From contig NZ_FXBQ01000001.1 in the NCBI RefSeq assembly GCF_900177545.1, forward strand, positions 2,660,122 to 2,724,121: a stretch of 64,000 nucleotides of DNA, read 5' to 3'. The stretch comes from Maritimibacter sp. HL-12 (GTDB lineage: Bacteria > Pseudomonadota > Alphaproteobacteria > Rhodobacterales > Rhodobacteraceae). The position numbers and the translations under genes are program-made. Below the pieces are notes generated by a model. It was not told where the DNA came from and ran no database searches. It saw only the letters and a program-made list of their open reading frames with translations. Shown one piece after another: positions 18,027 to 25,840 of the stretch; the stretch's first letter is position 1, and each line of letters opens with the position of its first letter.

Positions 18027-19460
18027 TCAATCCTCCATCACGTAGCCATAGGAGCCGCCGAAATCCTGCCGCGCAACCTCGCCAGCCGCGCCCGTGGTGG
18101 GCCGGTTGGGGGCGGCGGTGCGCCCGTAGAGAAAGAGATCGGTTTCCGAGGGCGGCTTGATCCGGTCGGTCGGCAGCGCCAGCGCCTCACCCCGCGTCGG
18201 GGTGACGAGATGCGGCGTGATGATGATGACGAGTTCCGACTGCGCGCGGGTATAATCTGCCGAGCGGAACAACGCGCCGAGGATCGGGATATCGCCAAGC
18301 CAGGGCACCTGGCCGTTGAGATCGCGGAAATCGTCCTGCAACAGCCCGGCGATCGCAAAGCTCTGGCCGTCGCGCATCTCGACCGTGGTCGAGGTTTCGC
18401 GCCGCTTGAACGAGTTGACCGTGAGATTGCTGGTGCCGAAGGTCGCGGCATTGTCGAGCGCCGAGACCGATGCCGTGAGCTGGAGGTTGATGATATCGTC
18501 ATCGACAACGCGCGGGGTGAACTCGAGCTCGACGCCGAACGGCTTGTAGTCGATAGAAATGCCGCCTTCCTCGTCTTGCACCGGCACCGGGTATTCCCCG
18601 CCGGCGAGAAAGCTGGCCTGCTGTCCGGAGAGCGCGGTGAGGTTGGGCTCTGCCAGCGTGCGCACCATACCCTTGTTTTCAAGGGCTTCCAGCAGGATCT
18701 GGAATTGCAGTGCGCCGGCACCGAGCCCGAAGCCGAAGGCGCCGGTGCGGTCGTTTCCGGTGGTGAAGGATTCGCCCGCGAAGGCGGACGAGAGCGTGTT
18801 GCCGTCCGAGAAAGCACCCGAGCCGATGGTCAGCCCCGCGCCGATGCCGCTGCCCGCGAGCGAGCCGCCGAAGCCGAGCGAGGTCGACAGGCTCTTGGTG
18901 ACCGAGCGTTGCATCTCTGCGAAGCGCACCTTCAGCATCACCTGCTGGGTGCCGCCGACACTCATCAGGTTCGAGATCCGGTCGGGCGCGTAGCGCTGGG
19001 CGAGATCGAGCGCGCGGTCGAGCGCCGAGGCCGAGGTGACCGTGCCCGAAAGCACGATGCCGTCGTTGGCGGTGCGCACCTCGATCGACTCGCCGGGCAG
19101 GATCTGGCGCAGGCGTTCCTTGAACTCGGCAATGTCGGGGGCAACCTGCACCTCGACGTTCGCGATCAGGGCACCGTCGGCGGCGAGCAGCGTGAGCGTC
19201 GTGCGCCCCGGTGCCTTGCCGAGCACGTAGATCGTGCGGTCCGACAGGGTGGAGATATCGGCAATGCCGGGGTTGGCGATCGAAAGCTCGGCGAAAGGTT
19301 CGTCGCTTTCCACCACCACCGCCCGGTTCATCGGCACGCTCAGCGCGCTCGATGCGGCACCGGTCATGACCCGCAGCGTTTCGGCGCCCGCGCCGGTGAT
19401 CTGCGCAGACGCGAGGCCAAGGCCCAGAAGCGCCGCTCTCAAAGCATATTTCAGTGTCAT
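18027..19460 (-). CDS. cpaC: Tad pilus outer-membrane secretin CpaC/RcpA
   Basis: 477 residues with a signal peptide cleaved near residue 28. It has an N-terminal pilus/secretin domain (about 40-110), a BON-like segment (SIEVRTANDGIVLSGTVTSA) and a C-terminal secretin domain with the VPWLGDIPILGALFR signature. It forms the outer-membrane channel for the Flp pilus. The start MTLKYALRAA fits a signal peptide; the frame extends 30 codons further without one. It follows cpaB after a 300-base gap. Confidence 0.93.
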   Translation of the reverse strand: MTLKYALRAALLGLGLASAQITGAGAETLRVMTGAASSALSVPMNRAVVVESDEPFAELSIANPGIADISTLSDRTIYVLGKAPGRTTLTLLAADGALIANVEVQVAPDIAEFKERLRQILPGESIEVRTANDGIVLSGTVTSASALDRALDLAQRYAPDRISNLMSVGGTQQVMLKVRFAEMQRSVTKSLSTSLGFGGSLAGSGIGAGLTIGSGAFSDGNTLSSAFAGESFTTGNDRTGAFGFGLGAGALQFQILLEALENKGMVRTLAEPNLTALSGQQASFLAGGEYPVPVQDEEGGISIDYKPFGVELEFTPRVVDDDIINLQLTASVSALDNAATFGTSNLTVNSFKRRETSTTVEMRDGQSFAIAGLLQDDFRDLNGQVPWLGDIPILGALFRSADYTRAQSELVIIITPHLVTPTRGEALALPTDRIKPPSETDLFLYGRTAAPNRPTTGAAGEVARQDFGGSYGYVMED

Positions 19461-19764
19461 CGTGATCCTGCCTCTCCGATCACCGTTGCCGGGCGGTGCC
19501 CGTCTGCGGCTATGTGCCGGCCTGCTCGTTTTTGTCCGCCCGTTTGCCACGGGTCTGGTCGTATCTTGCCGCCCGTCTTGCGCGGGTCTTTCTCAAGTTT
19601 CTGGCACACCATGGGGCACTTTTTGGTTTTTTGCAAGAATCAAGGGCTTGGCGGTCCTTGTTGCTGAGTCCGGGTGGCAACACCATTGCCGGAAGGCCCC
19701 GAAAGGCCTCAAGATGTTGGGGGCGAGGCCATGCCCGCCCCCTCGAAGTGGTGCTTCGCCCGGC
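19461..19764 (-). other. 304-base gap between cpaB and cpaC containing a strong hairpin
   Basis: No credible gene is present. On the minus strand, 19742-19719 folds into GGGGGCG/CGCCCCC extended by GGC/GCC with a one-base bulge, shortly after the cpaB stop codon. It has no T-tract. A second small AGGCC/GGCCT hairpin lies near 19693-19708. These may process or stabilise the operon mRNA. Confidence 0.5.
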
Positions 19765-20625
19765 TCAATTTGTCGGGCAGGGGATCTGGGTTTCGACGGT
19801 CTCCGCGCCACGACGCGTGCGCACAGTGCAGATCTCCGGTGCTTTCGGGGCTTCGACGACTTCTTTTTGCTCGATGCCAAGCAGGGTGTTCTGATCGATC
19901 AAGACCTCGCGGGCCACGGATGCGTCGCTATGGCCGATGAGGGAGAGTGAGAGCCGGCCGGTGTTCTGTGCGAGGTTGAGCCGCCCCACCTGGTCGGGCG
20001 TCACTTCAACCGTGACGGTGCGGGCGACCAGCGGCGCGGTCCGGTCGAGATCGGCGCGCTGGTCGATCGCGATGATGTGCACGTTGGTCAGGATCAGTTG
20101 CGTGACCTCGCCTCCGGTGCCTTCCTGCCGGGTACCGGTTCGTCCGGTCCAGTAGACGTCGACCCGGTCGCCAGGGGAGATGAAGCCCGAAACGCCGGAG
20201 GCAACATCGACCTTGATCGCGAAGGCGCGCTTGCCGCTGGCCAGCCGGGCCGAGACGCCGGCATCTTCGCCGGGTGCGGTCACCTTCACCTCCAACACGG
20301 CCTCGTCCTTCTCCATCGCGCGAAGCGCCGTGCGGAAGGGCTTTTCGCCTTCGGGAAACAGCGCTTCGAGCGAGGTATAGGTGCCCTCGGGCACGGCGTC
20401 CTCGGGCCACTTGACCGCGCGCACGTTCTCCTTGGTGATCTGCTGGCCATAGCGCATCGCCTCACTGACGACGAAGACCTCGGTGGTTGGCACCACCTCG
20501 TCACTGGTGGCCCGTTCGGCGGCGAGCGCCGCCTGGTATTGATCGAAGACGCCCTTGGCCATGTAGACGGCGAAGCCGGCGAGGCCGAGGCCGATGATGA
20601 GCACAAGCAAGAATACTGAGCGCAT
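19765..20625 (-). CDS. cpaB: Flp pilus assembly protein CpaB/RcpC
   Basis: 286 residues with an N-terminal membrane anchor (residues 3-24), a SAF domain around 47-110 and a C-terminal CpaB/RcpC domain containing SPGDRVDVYWTGR and GRLSLSLIG. It is a periplasmic component that works with the secretin. The protein ends in a short tail with two cysteines (CTVRTRRG and QIPCPTN). First of the assembly genes after the two pilins, separated from them by a terminator-like hairpin. Confidence 0.92.
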   Translation of the reverse strand: MRSVFLLVLIIGLGLAGFAVYMAKGVFDQYQAALAAERATSDEVVPTTEVFVVSEAMRYGQQITKENVRAVKWPEDAVPEGTYTSLEALFPEGEKPFRTALRAMEKDEAVLEVKVTAPGEDAGVSARLASGKRAFAIKVDVASGVSGFISPGDRVDVYWTGRTGTRQEGTGGEVTQLILTNVHIIAIDQRADLDRTAPLVARTVTVEVTPDQVGRLNLAQNTGRLSLSLIGHSDASVAREVLIDQNTLLGIEQKEVVEAPKAPEICTVRTRRGAETVETQIPCPTN

Positions 20626-20779
20626 TGTGTGTCCTTTCCGGTTCGGGCCGAATTTCGGCCGTCAACTCACAGCGACAGTGCCCGGAGAATGCGGCGAAAT
20701 TCTGAACAAAGCGTGGATTTGCAGGGGTTTGTTCAGCAGCCACGGCCTTGAGGTCGAAGCAGTGTACCAGCAGACAACA

Positions 20780-20813
20780 AAGAGAAGGGCCGCATCCATT
20801 CGGGATGCGGCCC
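20780..20813 (-). terminator. Terminator-like hairpin between flp and cpaB
   Basis: On the minus strand GGGCCGCATCC (20813-20803) pairs perfectly with GGATGCGGCCC (20797-20787), followed by TTCTCTTTG. It stands after the pilin genes and before cpaB. A partial terminator here would explain high pilin and lower machine expression. Confidence 0.85.
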
Positions 20814-20847
20814 TTTCAGGGTCATTCGATCATGCGGCCTACGCCGA

Positions 20848-21051
20848 TTATTCTTCGGTGCCGTGTTCCATGACGCCGGTTTCGTCCAGCTTGTCGCCGA
20901 TCGCGTCGGCGAGGTCGGTGGTGCTGCCCGACACCGACATCAGCACGGCGATGCCGAGGCCGACGATGGCGGCGGTGAGCACGACCCAGTCAACGGTGAC
21001 CGCACCGGATTCGTCGTTCTTGAAGGTCTTGAAGAAGTTCACGATTTTCAT
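20848..21051 (-). CDS. flp: Flp family type IVb pilin, copy 1
   Basis: 67-residue prepilin. A basic leader (MKIVNFFKTFKNDESG) ends at the G/A cleavage site used by CpaA; a hydrophobic helix (AVTVDWVVLTAAIVGLGIAV) and a short acidic C-terminus follow. It differs from copy 2 in the leader and at one position (ADAI versus ADSI) in the mature part. AGGAG precedes the ATG. It is the major structural pilin candidate. Confidence 0.95.
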   Translation of the reverse strand: MKIVNFFKTFKNDESGAVTVDWVVLTAAIVGLGIAVLMSVSGSTTDLADAIGDKLDETGVMEHGTEE

Positions 21052-21128
21052 GTCATATTCTCCTTTGGTGGTCCGGTCTGGACCTTTGGTTCGTGATCTT
21101 GGTCTTGTCTTGGTGACGTTGGTGCCAA

Positions 21129-21332
21129 TTATTCTTCGGTGCCATGTTCCATGACGCCGGTTTCGTCCAGCTTGTCGCCGATCGAGTCGGCGAGGTCGGT
21201 GGTGCTGCCCGACACCGACATCAGCACGGCGATGCCGAGGCCGACGATGGCGGCGGTGAGGACGACCCAGTCAACGGTGACCGCGCCGGATTCGTCGTTC
21301 TTGAAGGTCTTGGCAAGTTTGAACAGTTTCAT
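21129..21332 (-). CDS. flp: Flp family type IVb pilin, copy 2
   Basis: 67-residue prepilin almost identical to copy 1 after the cleavage site, with a different leader (MKLFKLAKTFKNDESG). GGAGGG is placed correctly before ATG 21332; the frame stays open to 21560 but that extension lacks pilin features. It is the first gene of the tad operon. The near identity, including at DNA level, indicates a recent tandem duplication. Confidence 0.95.
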   Translation of the reverse strand: MKLFKLAKTFKNDESGAVTVDWVVLTAAIVGLGIAVLMSVSGSTTDLADSIGDKLDETGVMEHGTEE

Positions 21333-21533
21333 CTCTAGTCCCTCCGAAAGGATATCAGCTCGTTTGTTTCCCGCCCTGCAGACCTCCCGAACCGCCTGTG
21401 AACCGATCCGATACCCTGCTTGGCATGGTGCAAATACAACTCCAGATTGGGGCAGGAGTTGGACGAGTTTCGTGCATTTTTGGGCAGTGCCGGGCGGGCC
21501 GCGGTGTTTCTTGTCAAGGCTCTGAAAACAAAG

Positions 21534-21548
21534 GTAACTTTCGGTTAA
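21534..21548 (-). promoter_or_regulatory. Candidate CtrA box upstream of the tad operon
   Basis: On the minus strand TTAA-N7-TTAC, seven of eight positions of the CtrA consensus TTAA-N7-TTAA. It lies about 200 bases upstream of the first pilin start. CtrA control of pilus genes is known in Caulobacter and Rhodobacterales. A single site with one mismatch remains tentative. Confidence 0.45.
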
Positions 21549-21657
21549 CTTTTTTCGCATATGCGGCTTGCAACGGCGTGCCAGGGGCGAGAATCACTGC
21601 TCGGAACGGGAAAAACTGGCCTTCGCAGCGGTTTTCTGCGACAGTATTGCAAAACGA

Positions 21658-21663
21658 TATAAT
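21658..21663 (+). promoter_or_regulatory. Possible -10 element (TATAAT)
   Basis: A perfect TATAAT lies 21 bases upstream of the transglycosylase ATG. No good -35 hexamer is seen at the right spacing, so the promoter call is weak. Confidence 0.3.
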
Positions 21664-21684
21664 CGAGGCAGAGCAGGTATTCCC

Positions 21685-22509
21685 ATGCGTGGGCTGGCAA
21701 CACTCCTGATCGGCGTGGCACTCCTTGTGGCCGCGCCTTTGCGTGCCCAGACCCCGGAGCAGCCCGGCGGCTTCACCTTCAAGCGCATCGCCGCACCGCC
21801 CAAGGGGCAGGGGCCGAAGATCACCGTGCAGGTCGATCCGGCCGACTACACCGCATGGATGGAGGGGGTGAAGCAGCCCGACGGGAAGGCGGCGGTCCTG
21901 CCCGCCGCGATGGCGTTACCCGCGCCCTCCGAATGGGAATGGTTCTGGCGCGAGGTCTCGGCCGACCTTGTCGATGCCGGCCCGGCCAACCTGTCGCGTG
22001 CGCTCGCCACGCTCGACGGGGCCGAGGCCGCACCTGCCCCCCGGTTGCAGGCCTTGCAGGACATCGCCGCACGCTTCGGGACCGAGATCCTCGCCGCCAC
22101 TGTGGGAACCGACGTGTCGCCCGCGCTTGTGGTGGCGCTGATTGCCATCGAGTCGAGCGGGCGCAGCGGCGCAGAAAGCCACGCCGGCGCCCAGGGTCTG
22201 ATGCAGCTCATCCCCGACACCGCGGCCCGCTTCGGCGTCGACGACGCCAATGACCCCGGCCAGAACATCCGCGGCGGCGTGGCCTACCTCGCCTGGCTGA
22301 TGAAGCATTTCGACCGCGACCCGATTCTTGCCCTCGCCGGCTACAACGCGGGCGAAAACGCGGTAACGAAACATGGCGGCGTGCCGCCCTTCGCCGAGAC
22401 CCGGGCCTATGTGCCCAAGGTGCTCAACGCCTGGCGGGTGGCGCGCGGGCTGTGCCGCACCCCGCCCGAGCTGATCACCGACGGCTGCGTCTTCACCGTG
22501 CAGGGCTGA
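21685..22509 (+). CDS. Lytic transglycosylase, SLT family
   Basis: 274 residues with an N-terminal signal peptide ending near AQA/AQT (residues 20-23). The C-terminal half is a Slt35/SltY-type lysozyme-like domain: ALIAIESSGRSGAESHAGAQGLMQLIPDTA contains the catalytic glutamate (about Glu156) and the GLMQL motif; GYNAGENAV follows. It cleaves peptidoglycan glycan strands in the periplasm. Being next to the tad operon, it could open the wall for pilus passage, though such enzymes are widespread. ATG 21685 starts the signal peptide; the frame extends upstream without one. Confidence 0.9.
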   Translation: MRGLATLLIGVALLVAAPLRAQTPEQPGGFTFKRIAAPPKGQGPKITVQVDPADYTAWMEGVKQPDGKAAVLPAAMALPAPSEWEWFWREVSADLVDAGPANLSRALATLDGAEAAPAPRLQALQDIAARFGTEILAATVGTDVSPALVVALIAIESSGRSGAESHAGAQGLMQLIPDTAARFGVDDANDPGQNIRGGVAYLAWLMKHFDRDPILALAGYNAGENAVTKHGGVPPFAETRAYVPKVLNAWRVARGLCRTPPELITDGCVFTVQG

Positions 22510-22531
22510 GGTTGCGGGCGCGCGCCCGCGT

Positions 22532-22556
22532 GAGGGGGCTTTCTGCCCCCTCTTGG
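22532..22556 (+). terminator. Terminator-like hairpin after the transglycosylase gene, in a repeat-like spacer
   Basis: GAGGGGGC-TTTCT-GCCCCCTC-TT (22532-22554), immediately followed by a second hairpin TTGGCC-TTC-GGCCAA (22553-22567). The spacer continues with CCCCCGAAGGTATTTTTTGACC and AAGAAG, which resembles spacer sequence I recall as being repeated in Rhodobacterales genomes. Confidence 0.7.
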
Positions 22557-22615
22557 CCTTCGGCCAATTCACCCCCGAAGGTATTTTTTGACCCAAGAAG
22601 CCGGGGTCGGCGCGT

Positions 22616-23353
22616 TCAGATCGAGAGTTTCTTGAAGATCTGTTCGGGGATCAGCTTGATGATCGTCATGATCAGCCACCAGAACCCGGGCGTGTAGATC
22701 ACGTTGCGTTTGCGGGCCACCGCCTTGAGGATGTCGCGCGCCACCTTGTCGGGGGACGCGACGAGGAACATGCCCTCTACCCCCCAGGTCATCGCGGTAT
22801 CGACGAAGCCGGGCTTGACGGTGACGACGTGGCCGCCGGCCCGGGTGAGCCGGTTGCGCAGGCCTGACAGGTAGGTGGCGAAGGCGGATTTGGCAGCGCC
22901 GTAGGTGTAGTTTCCGATCCGGCCGCGGTCGCCCGCCACCGAGGTGACGCCCACCACCGTGCCGCAGGCGCGCGCTTCCATCACCGGAACGAGCGTGGCG
23001 AGGAAATGGGCGGGGCCGGAGAAATTGTCGATGGCGACGGTGTCGATCAGGGTCGGGTCGGCGTCGATCTGGGCCTGCAACGGCATCGAGCCGACAAACA
23101 CCGCGACGTTGATCTCGCCCGGCTCCAGCTCGACCTTGCGGATGATCGGCGCGAAGGTGCCCGCGTCGCGGACATCGAAGCGGATGGCGTCTGCCGCGGC
23201 GGCCCCGCGCGCCGAAAGATCGGTTGCGAGCGCCTTCAACTCGTCCATGTCGCGGCCCGCGAGCAAGAGGGTGTCGCCCTGTTCGGCACAGCCGCGGGCG
23301 AAGGCGCGCGCCATCGCGGAGGTGGCGCCGAGGATGATCCAGGTTCGTGTCAT
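22616..23353 (-). CDS. SDR-family reductase, DprE2-like
   Basis: 245 residues. WIILGATSAMARAFA is the nucleotide-binding turn of a short-chain dehydrogenase; YTYGAAKSAF is the catalytic YxxxK. The start codon overlaps the stop of the DprE1-like gene (ATGA), so the two are coupled. In mycobacteria the DprE1/DprE2 pair epimerises decaprenylphosphoryl ribose to the arabinose form; DprE2 performs the reduction. The pairing supports the same role here on a polyprenyl-phosphate sugar. The C-terminus carries a hydrophobic segment (FWWLIMTIIKLI). Confidence 0.8.
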   Translation of the reverse strand: MTRTWIILGATSAMARAFARGCAEQGDTLLLAGRDMDELKALATDLSARGAAAADAIRFDVRDAGTFAPIIRKVELEPGEINVAVFVGSMPLQAQIDADPTLIDTVAIDNFSGPAHFLATLVPVMEARACGTVVGVTSVAGDRGRIGNYTYGAAKSAFATYLSGLRNRLTRAGGHVVTVKPGFVDTAMTWGVEGMFLVASPDKVARDILKAVARKRNVIYTPGFWWLIMTIIKLIPEQIFKKLSI

Positions 23354-24666
23354 TTCGTTCCCCGCAGTTGCAGACGGCGCACCATGTCGGTGATCAGCAG
23401 GCCCTTCGGGTCGGCCTTCTCGGCCTGTGCCGCCCAGGCCTCCCATTCGGGATACATCGCCTTGATGGTGGCACCGGAGGCGAGCGCGTCCTTGCCGAGG
23501 TAGAGCCGCCCGCCGGCCTCCACCGTCATCGCCTCCAGCTCCGCGATCAGCACCTCGGCCGTCTCGCGCGCCGGGAAGTCGATCGCCAGCGTGTAGCCCT
23601 CCATCGGGAAGCTCAGCATGCCCGCGCGCCCCTCGCCCATGCGCTTGATCACCGCCAGCGGCGAGGCGAGCCCCGAGCGCGAGATCTTCGCGACGATCTG
23701 CTTCAACACCTCGGCATTCTCGACCGGCACCACGCATTGGAACTGGTGAAAGCCGCGTTTGCCGTAGAGCCGGTTCCAGTCGTAGAGCTTGTCGAGCGGA
23801 AAGACATGCGCGGCGATCGGCATCACGCTGACGTTTCCGCGGGCTGGCACCTTGCGCCAGTAGGCGGCGTTGAACAGTTTCACCGTGGGGGCCGAAAGCG
23901 CGAAGGAGGGCAAATCGAACGGCACGGTGACCGCCGGCAGAGCGCGGCGCCGGGGGCCGTCGGTGAGTTCCGCTTCTTCGAGGATGCCCCGGCCCATCGC
24001 CGCCCCGGTGGCGGTGCCGTCGATCCAGCCGACGTTGTAGCGGAAGGTGGAGGCGTCGAGCAGGGCGAGGAACTCGTCGAAGCTCTCCACCCGGGTTTCC
24101 TTCACCCGCATCGAGGTGCCGGGGGTGGCGATCATCTGGAGCTTTGCCGAGAGGATCACGCCGGTCTGGCCGATGCCGCCCATGGTGGCGCGAAACAGTG
24201 CCTTGTTGCGGGCGGGGCTCGCCACCACGCGGCCGCCGCCCGGTTGCAGCAGCGTGATCGAGAGCACGTGCTGTCCGAAGGAGCCGAGGACGTGATGGTT
24301 CTTGCCGTGGATGTCATGGGCGATGGCGCCGCCGACGGTGGGAAAGCCGGTGCCGGGCACCACCGCCGGGATCCAGCCGCGCGGCGCGAAGAGGCGGACA
24401 AGCTCGCCGATCTGGATGCCCGCTTCCACCTCCACCACGCCGGTTTCGGGGTCGAAGGCAAGGATCTTGTCCATCCGGGTCATGTCGATGATCCGGCCGC
24501 CGTCGTTGAGGAGCGAGTCGTTGTAGCTGCGCCGCATCCCCATGGCGGGGGCGGGGGCGTCTTCCATCAGCGCCGCGAGTTGCGCGGCGCGCTCGGGGCG
24601 GGCGATTTCCCCGCGCGCGGTATGAACCCGGCCCCAGCCGGCGTAGTCAGCGGTTTTCCACATCAT
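23350..24666 (-). CDS. FAD-binding oxidoreductase, DprE1-like
   Basis: 438 residues of the vanillyl-alcohol-oxidase/FAD_binding_4 fold. VPGTGFPTVGGAIAHDIHGKNHHVLGSFGQHV (103-134, given in part) matches the FAD-binding segment I remember for mycobacterial DprE1, and the C-terminal DPKGLLITDMVRRLQL matches its end. DprE1 oxidises the 2'-hydroxyl of decaprenylphosphoryl ribose. Where mycobacterial DprE1 has the benzothiazinone-target cysteine (NICVDF), this protein reads TLAIDF, with alanine in that place. It overlaps its neighbours on both sides, forming one transcription unit with the SDR and the membrane protein. Confidence 0.82.
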   Translation of the reverse strand: MMWKTADYAGWGRVHTARGEIARPERAAQLAALMEDAPAPAMGMRRSYNDSLLNDGGRIIDMTRMDKILAFDPETGVVEVEAGIQIGELVRLFAPRGWIPAVVPGTGFPTVGGAIAHDIHGKNHHVLGSFGQHVLSITLLQPGGGRVVASPARNKALFRATMGGIGQTGVILSAKLQMIATPGTSMRVKETRVESFDEFLALLDASTFRYNVGWIDGTATGAAMGRGILEEAELTDGPRRRALPAVTVPFDLPSFALSAPTVKLFNAAYWRKVPARGNVSVMPIAAHVFPLDKLYDWNRLYGKRGFHQFQCVVPVENAEVLKQIVAKISRSGLASPLAVIKRMGEGRAGMLSFPMEGYTLAIDFPARETAEVLIAELEAMTVEAGGRLYLGKDALASGATIKAMYPEWEAWAAQAEKADPKGLLITDMVRRLQLRGTK

Positions 24667-25654
24667 GTGCGTGCCTCAAAGAGAGTTTTTCGGCGACCGG
24701 GAAGAGGAAGAAGCCGATCGCGATGGCGAACCAGAGGGTGGTGACCCGGATGATGGCGGTGGCGGGGATCGAGGCTTCCAGCGGCACGCCTTCGAGGCTG
24801 AGCAGCGCCACCATCGCCGCTTCCGCCCCGCCGACCCCGCCGGGTGCGCCGGTGAGCCCGCCCGCGAGCCCGGCGAAAATGAAGATCGCGACTGCCGTGG
24901 CCACGCCGATATCGGCTCCCATCCAGACGAGGAGTAGGTGGAAGCCATAGCCTTCCGCGAACCAGCCGACAAGGCCGAGGAGGCCGGCGAGCGCCATCAA
25001 TGGCAGCGACGAAAAGGCCTTGAGCGAGCGCGCGGCCCGGCGCATGCCGGCAAAGAGCCGGGGGAAGCGGCCGGTTGCGCGGTGGCCGAGGCTTGCCATT
25101 CCGGCGAGCAGGCCCGGCCGCGTGGCGATCACAGCCCCCACCAGCGCCATCAGCGTCACCGGCAGGCCGAAGGCGATGCCGCTGGCCGAGAACGCCAGTG
25201 CCGCGCCGAGCAGCAGGCCCATGGCGGCGAGATCGGAGGCCCGGTCGACCAGCATCAGCGGCGCGGTGCGCGCGAAGCGCCAGCCGGTCTCGCGCCCGAT
25301 CCAGCGCATCCGCACCAGTTCGCCGAGCCGCCCCGGCGTCACGCTCATGGCGAAGCCGCCGAGAAAATGCCTCAGGCTCGCGGTCAGCGTCAGGCCAAGC
25401 CCGAGGTGGCGCGCGAACAGGTGCCAGCGCAACCCGCGGGCGAGGTAATTGACCAGCGAAAGCAGCAGCAGAACCCCGATCTGCCACAGAAACAGCCGCG
25501 CGATCTGGGCCCGCGTCTCTTCCCAGCCGGTGGCGGCGGCGAGCCCGGCAAGCCCGGCGAGAACGAGCCCGAACAGACCGGCGAACACCAGCGTGTCACG
25601 CAAGCGGCGTCGGGGTGTTGTCGTCGCGCGGGGAAGGGGCTCGATGCTCGACAT
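24647..25654 (-). CDS. Lysylphosphatidylglycerol synthase TM-region/UPF0104 membrane protein
   Basis: 335 residues with about eight to nine transmembrane helices. The family-typical NYLARGLRWHLF, the GRLGELVRMRWIGR loop and the PGGVGGAEAAMVALL motif are present. Such proteins are flippase-like transporters of lipid-linked molecules. Its 3' end overlaps the DprE1-like gene by 20 bases, so it probably flips the product of that pair. The start MSSIEPLPR is chosen because the upstream extension is Arg-rich and non-hydrophobic; no strong ribosome-binding site is visible for either. Confidence 0.8.
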   Translation of the reverse strand: MSSIEPLPRATTTPRRRLRDTLVFAGLFGLVLAGLAGLAAATGWEETRAQIARLFLWQIGVLLLLSLVNYLARGLRWHLFARHLGLGLTLTASLRHFLGGFAMSVTPGRLGELVRMRWIGRETGWRFARTAPLMLVDRASDLAAMGLLLGAALAFSASGIAFGLPVTLMALVGAVIATRPGLLAGMASLGHRATGRFPRLFAGMRRAARSLKAFSSLPLMALAGLLGLVGWFAEGYGFHLLLVWMGADIGVATAVAIFIFAGLAGGLTGAPGGVGGAEAAMVALLSLEGVPLEASIPATAIIRVTTLWFAIAIGFFLFPVAEKLSLRHAHDVENR

Positions 25655-25840
25655 GTCTTTCTTGCCGCCGGTCGCGGGGTTCGAGGCAATTCTATTGCCT
25701 TGCGCGCCAAATGGAAACAGCGGAGCACGATAATCGAAACCAATTCGTGCCCGGGATCTCGTGCGCCGGCATACGAAGGTAGGCTTTGCCAAGGCGGCGT
25801 CCGCGCGCTAGGTCATGGCGACGACAGGATGGAGGATACC

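Larger units (their letters stand above)
21333..21684. other. 352-base divergent intergenic region between flp and the lytic transglycosylase gene
   Basis: No gene is supported here. It holds the control region of the tad operon (a CtrA-like box at 21534-21548) and a TATAAT element on the plus strand (21658-21663) close to the transglycosylase gene. The flp leader would be about 200 bases long if transcription starts near the CtrA-like box. Confidence 0.6.

Noticed and set aside
24938-25840. N-terminal 300-residue extension of the aminotransferase
   Set aside because: It is antisense to the UPF0104 membrane protein gene; ATG 25841 has a proper GGAGG.
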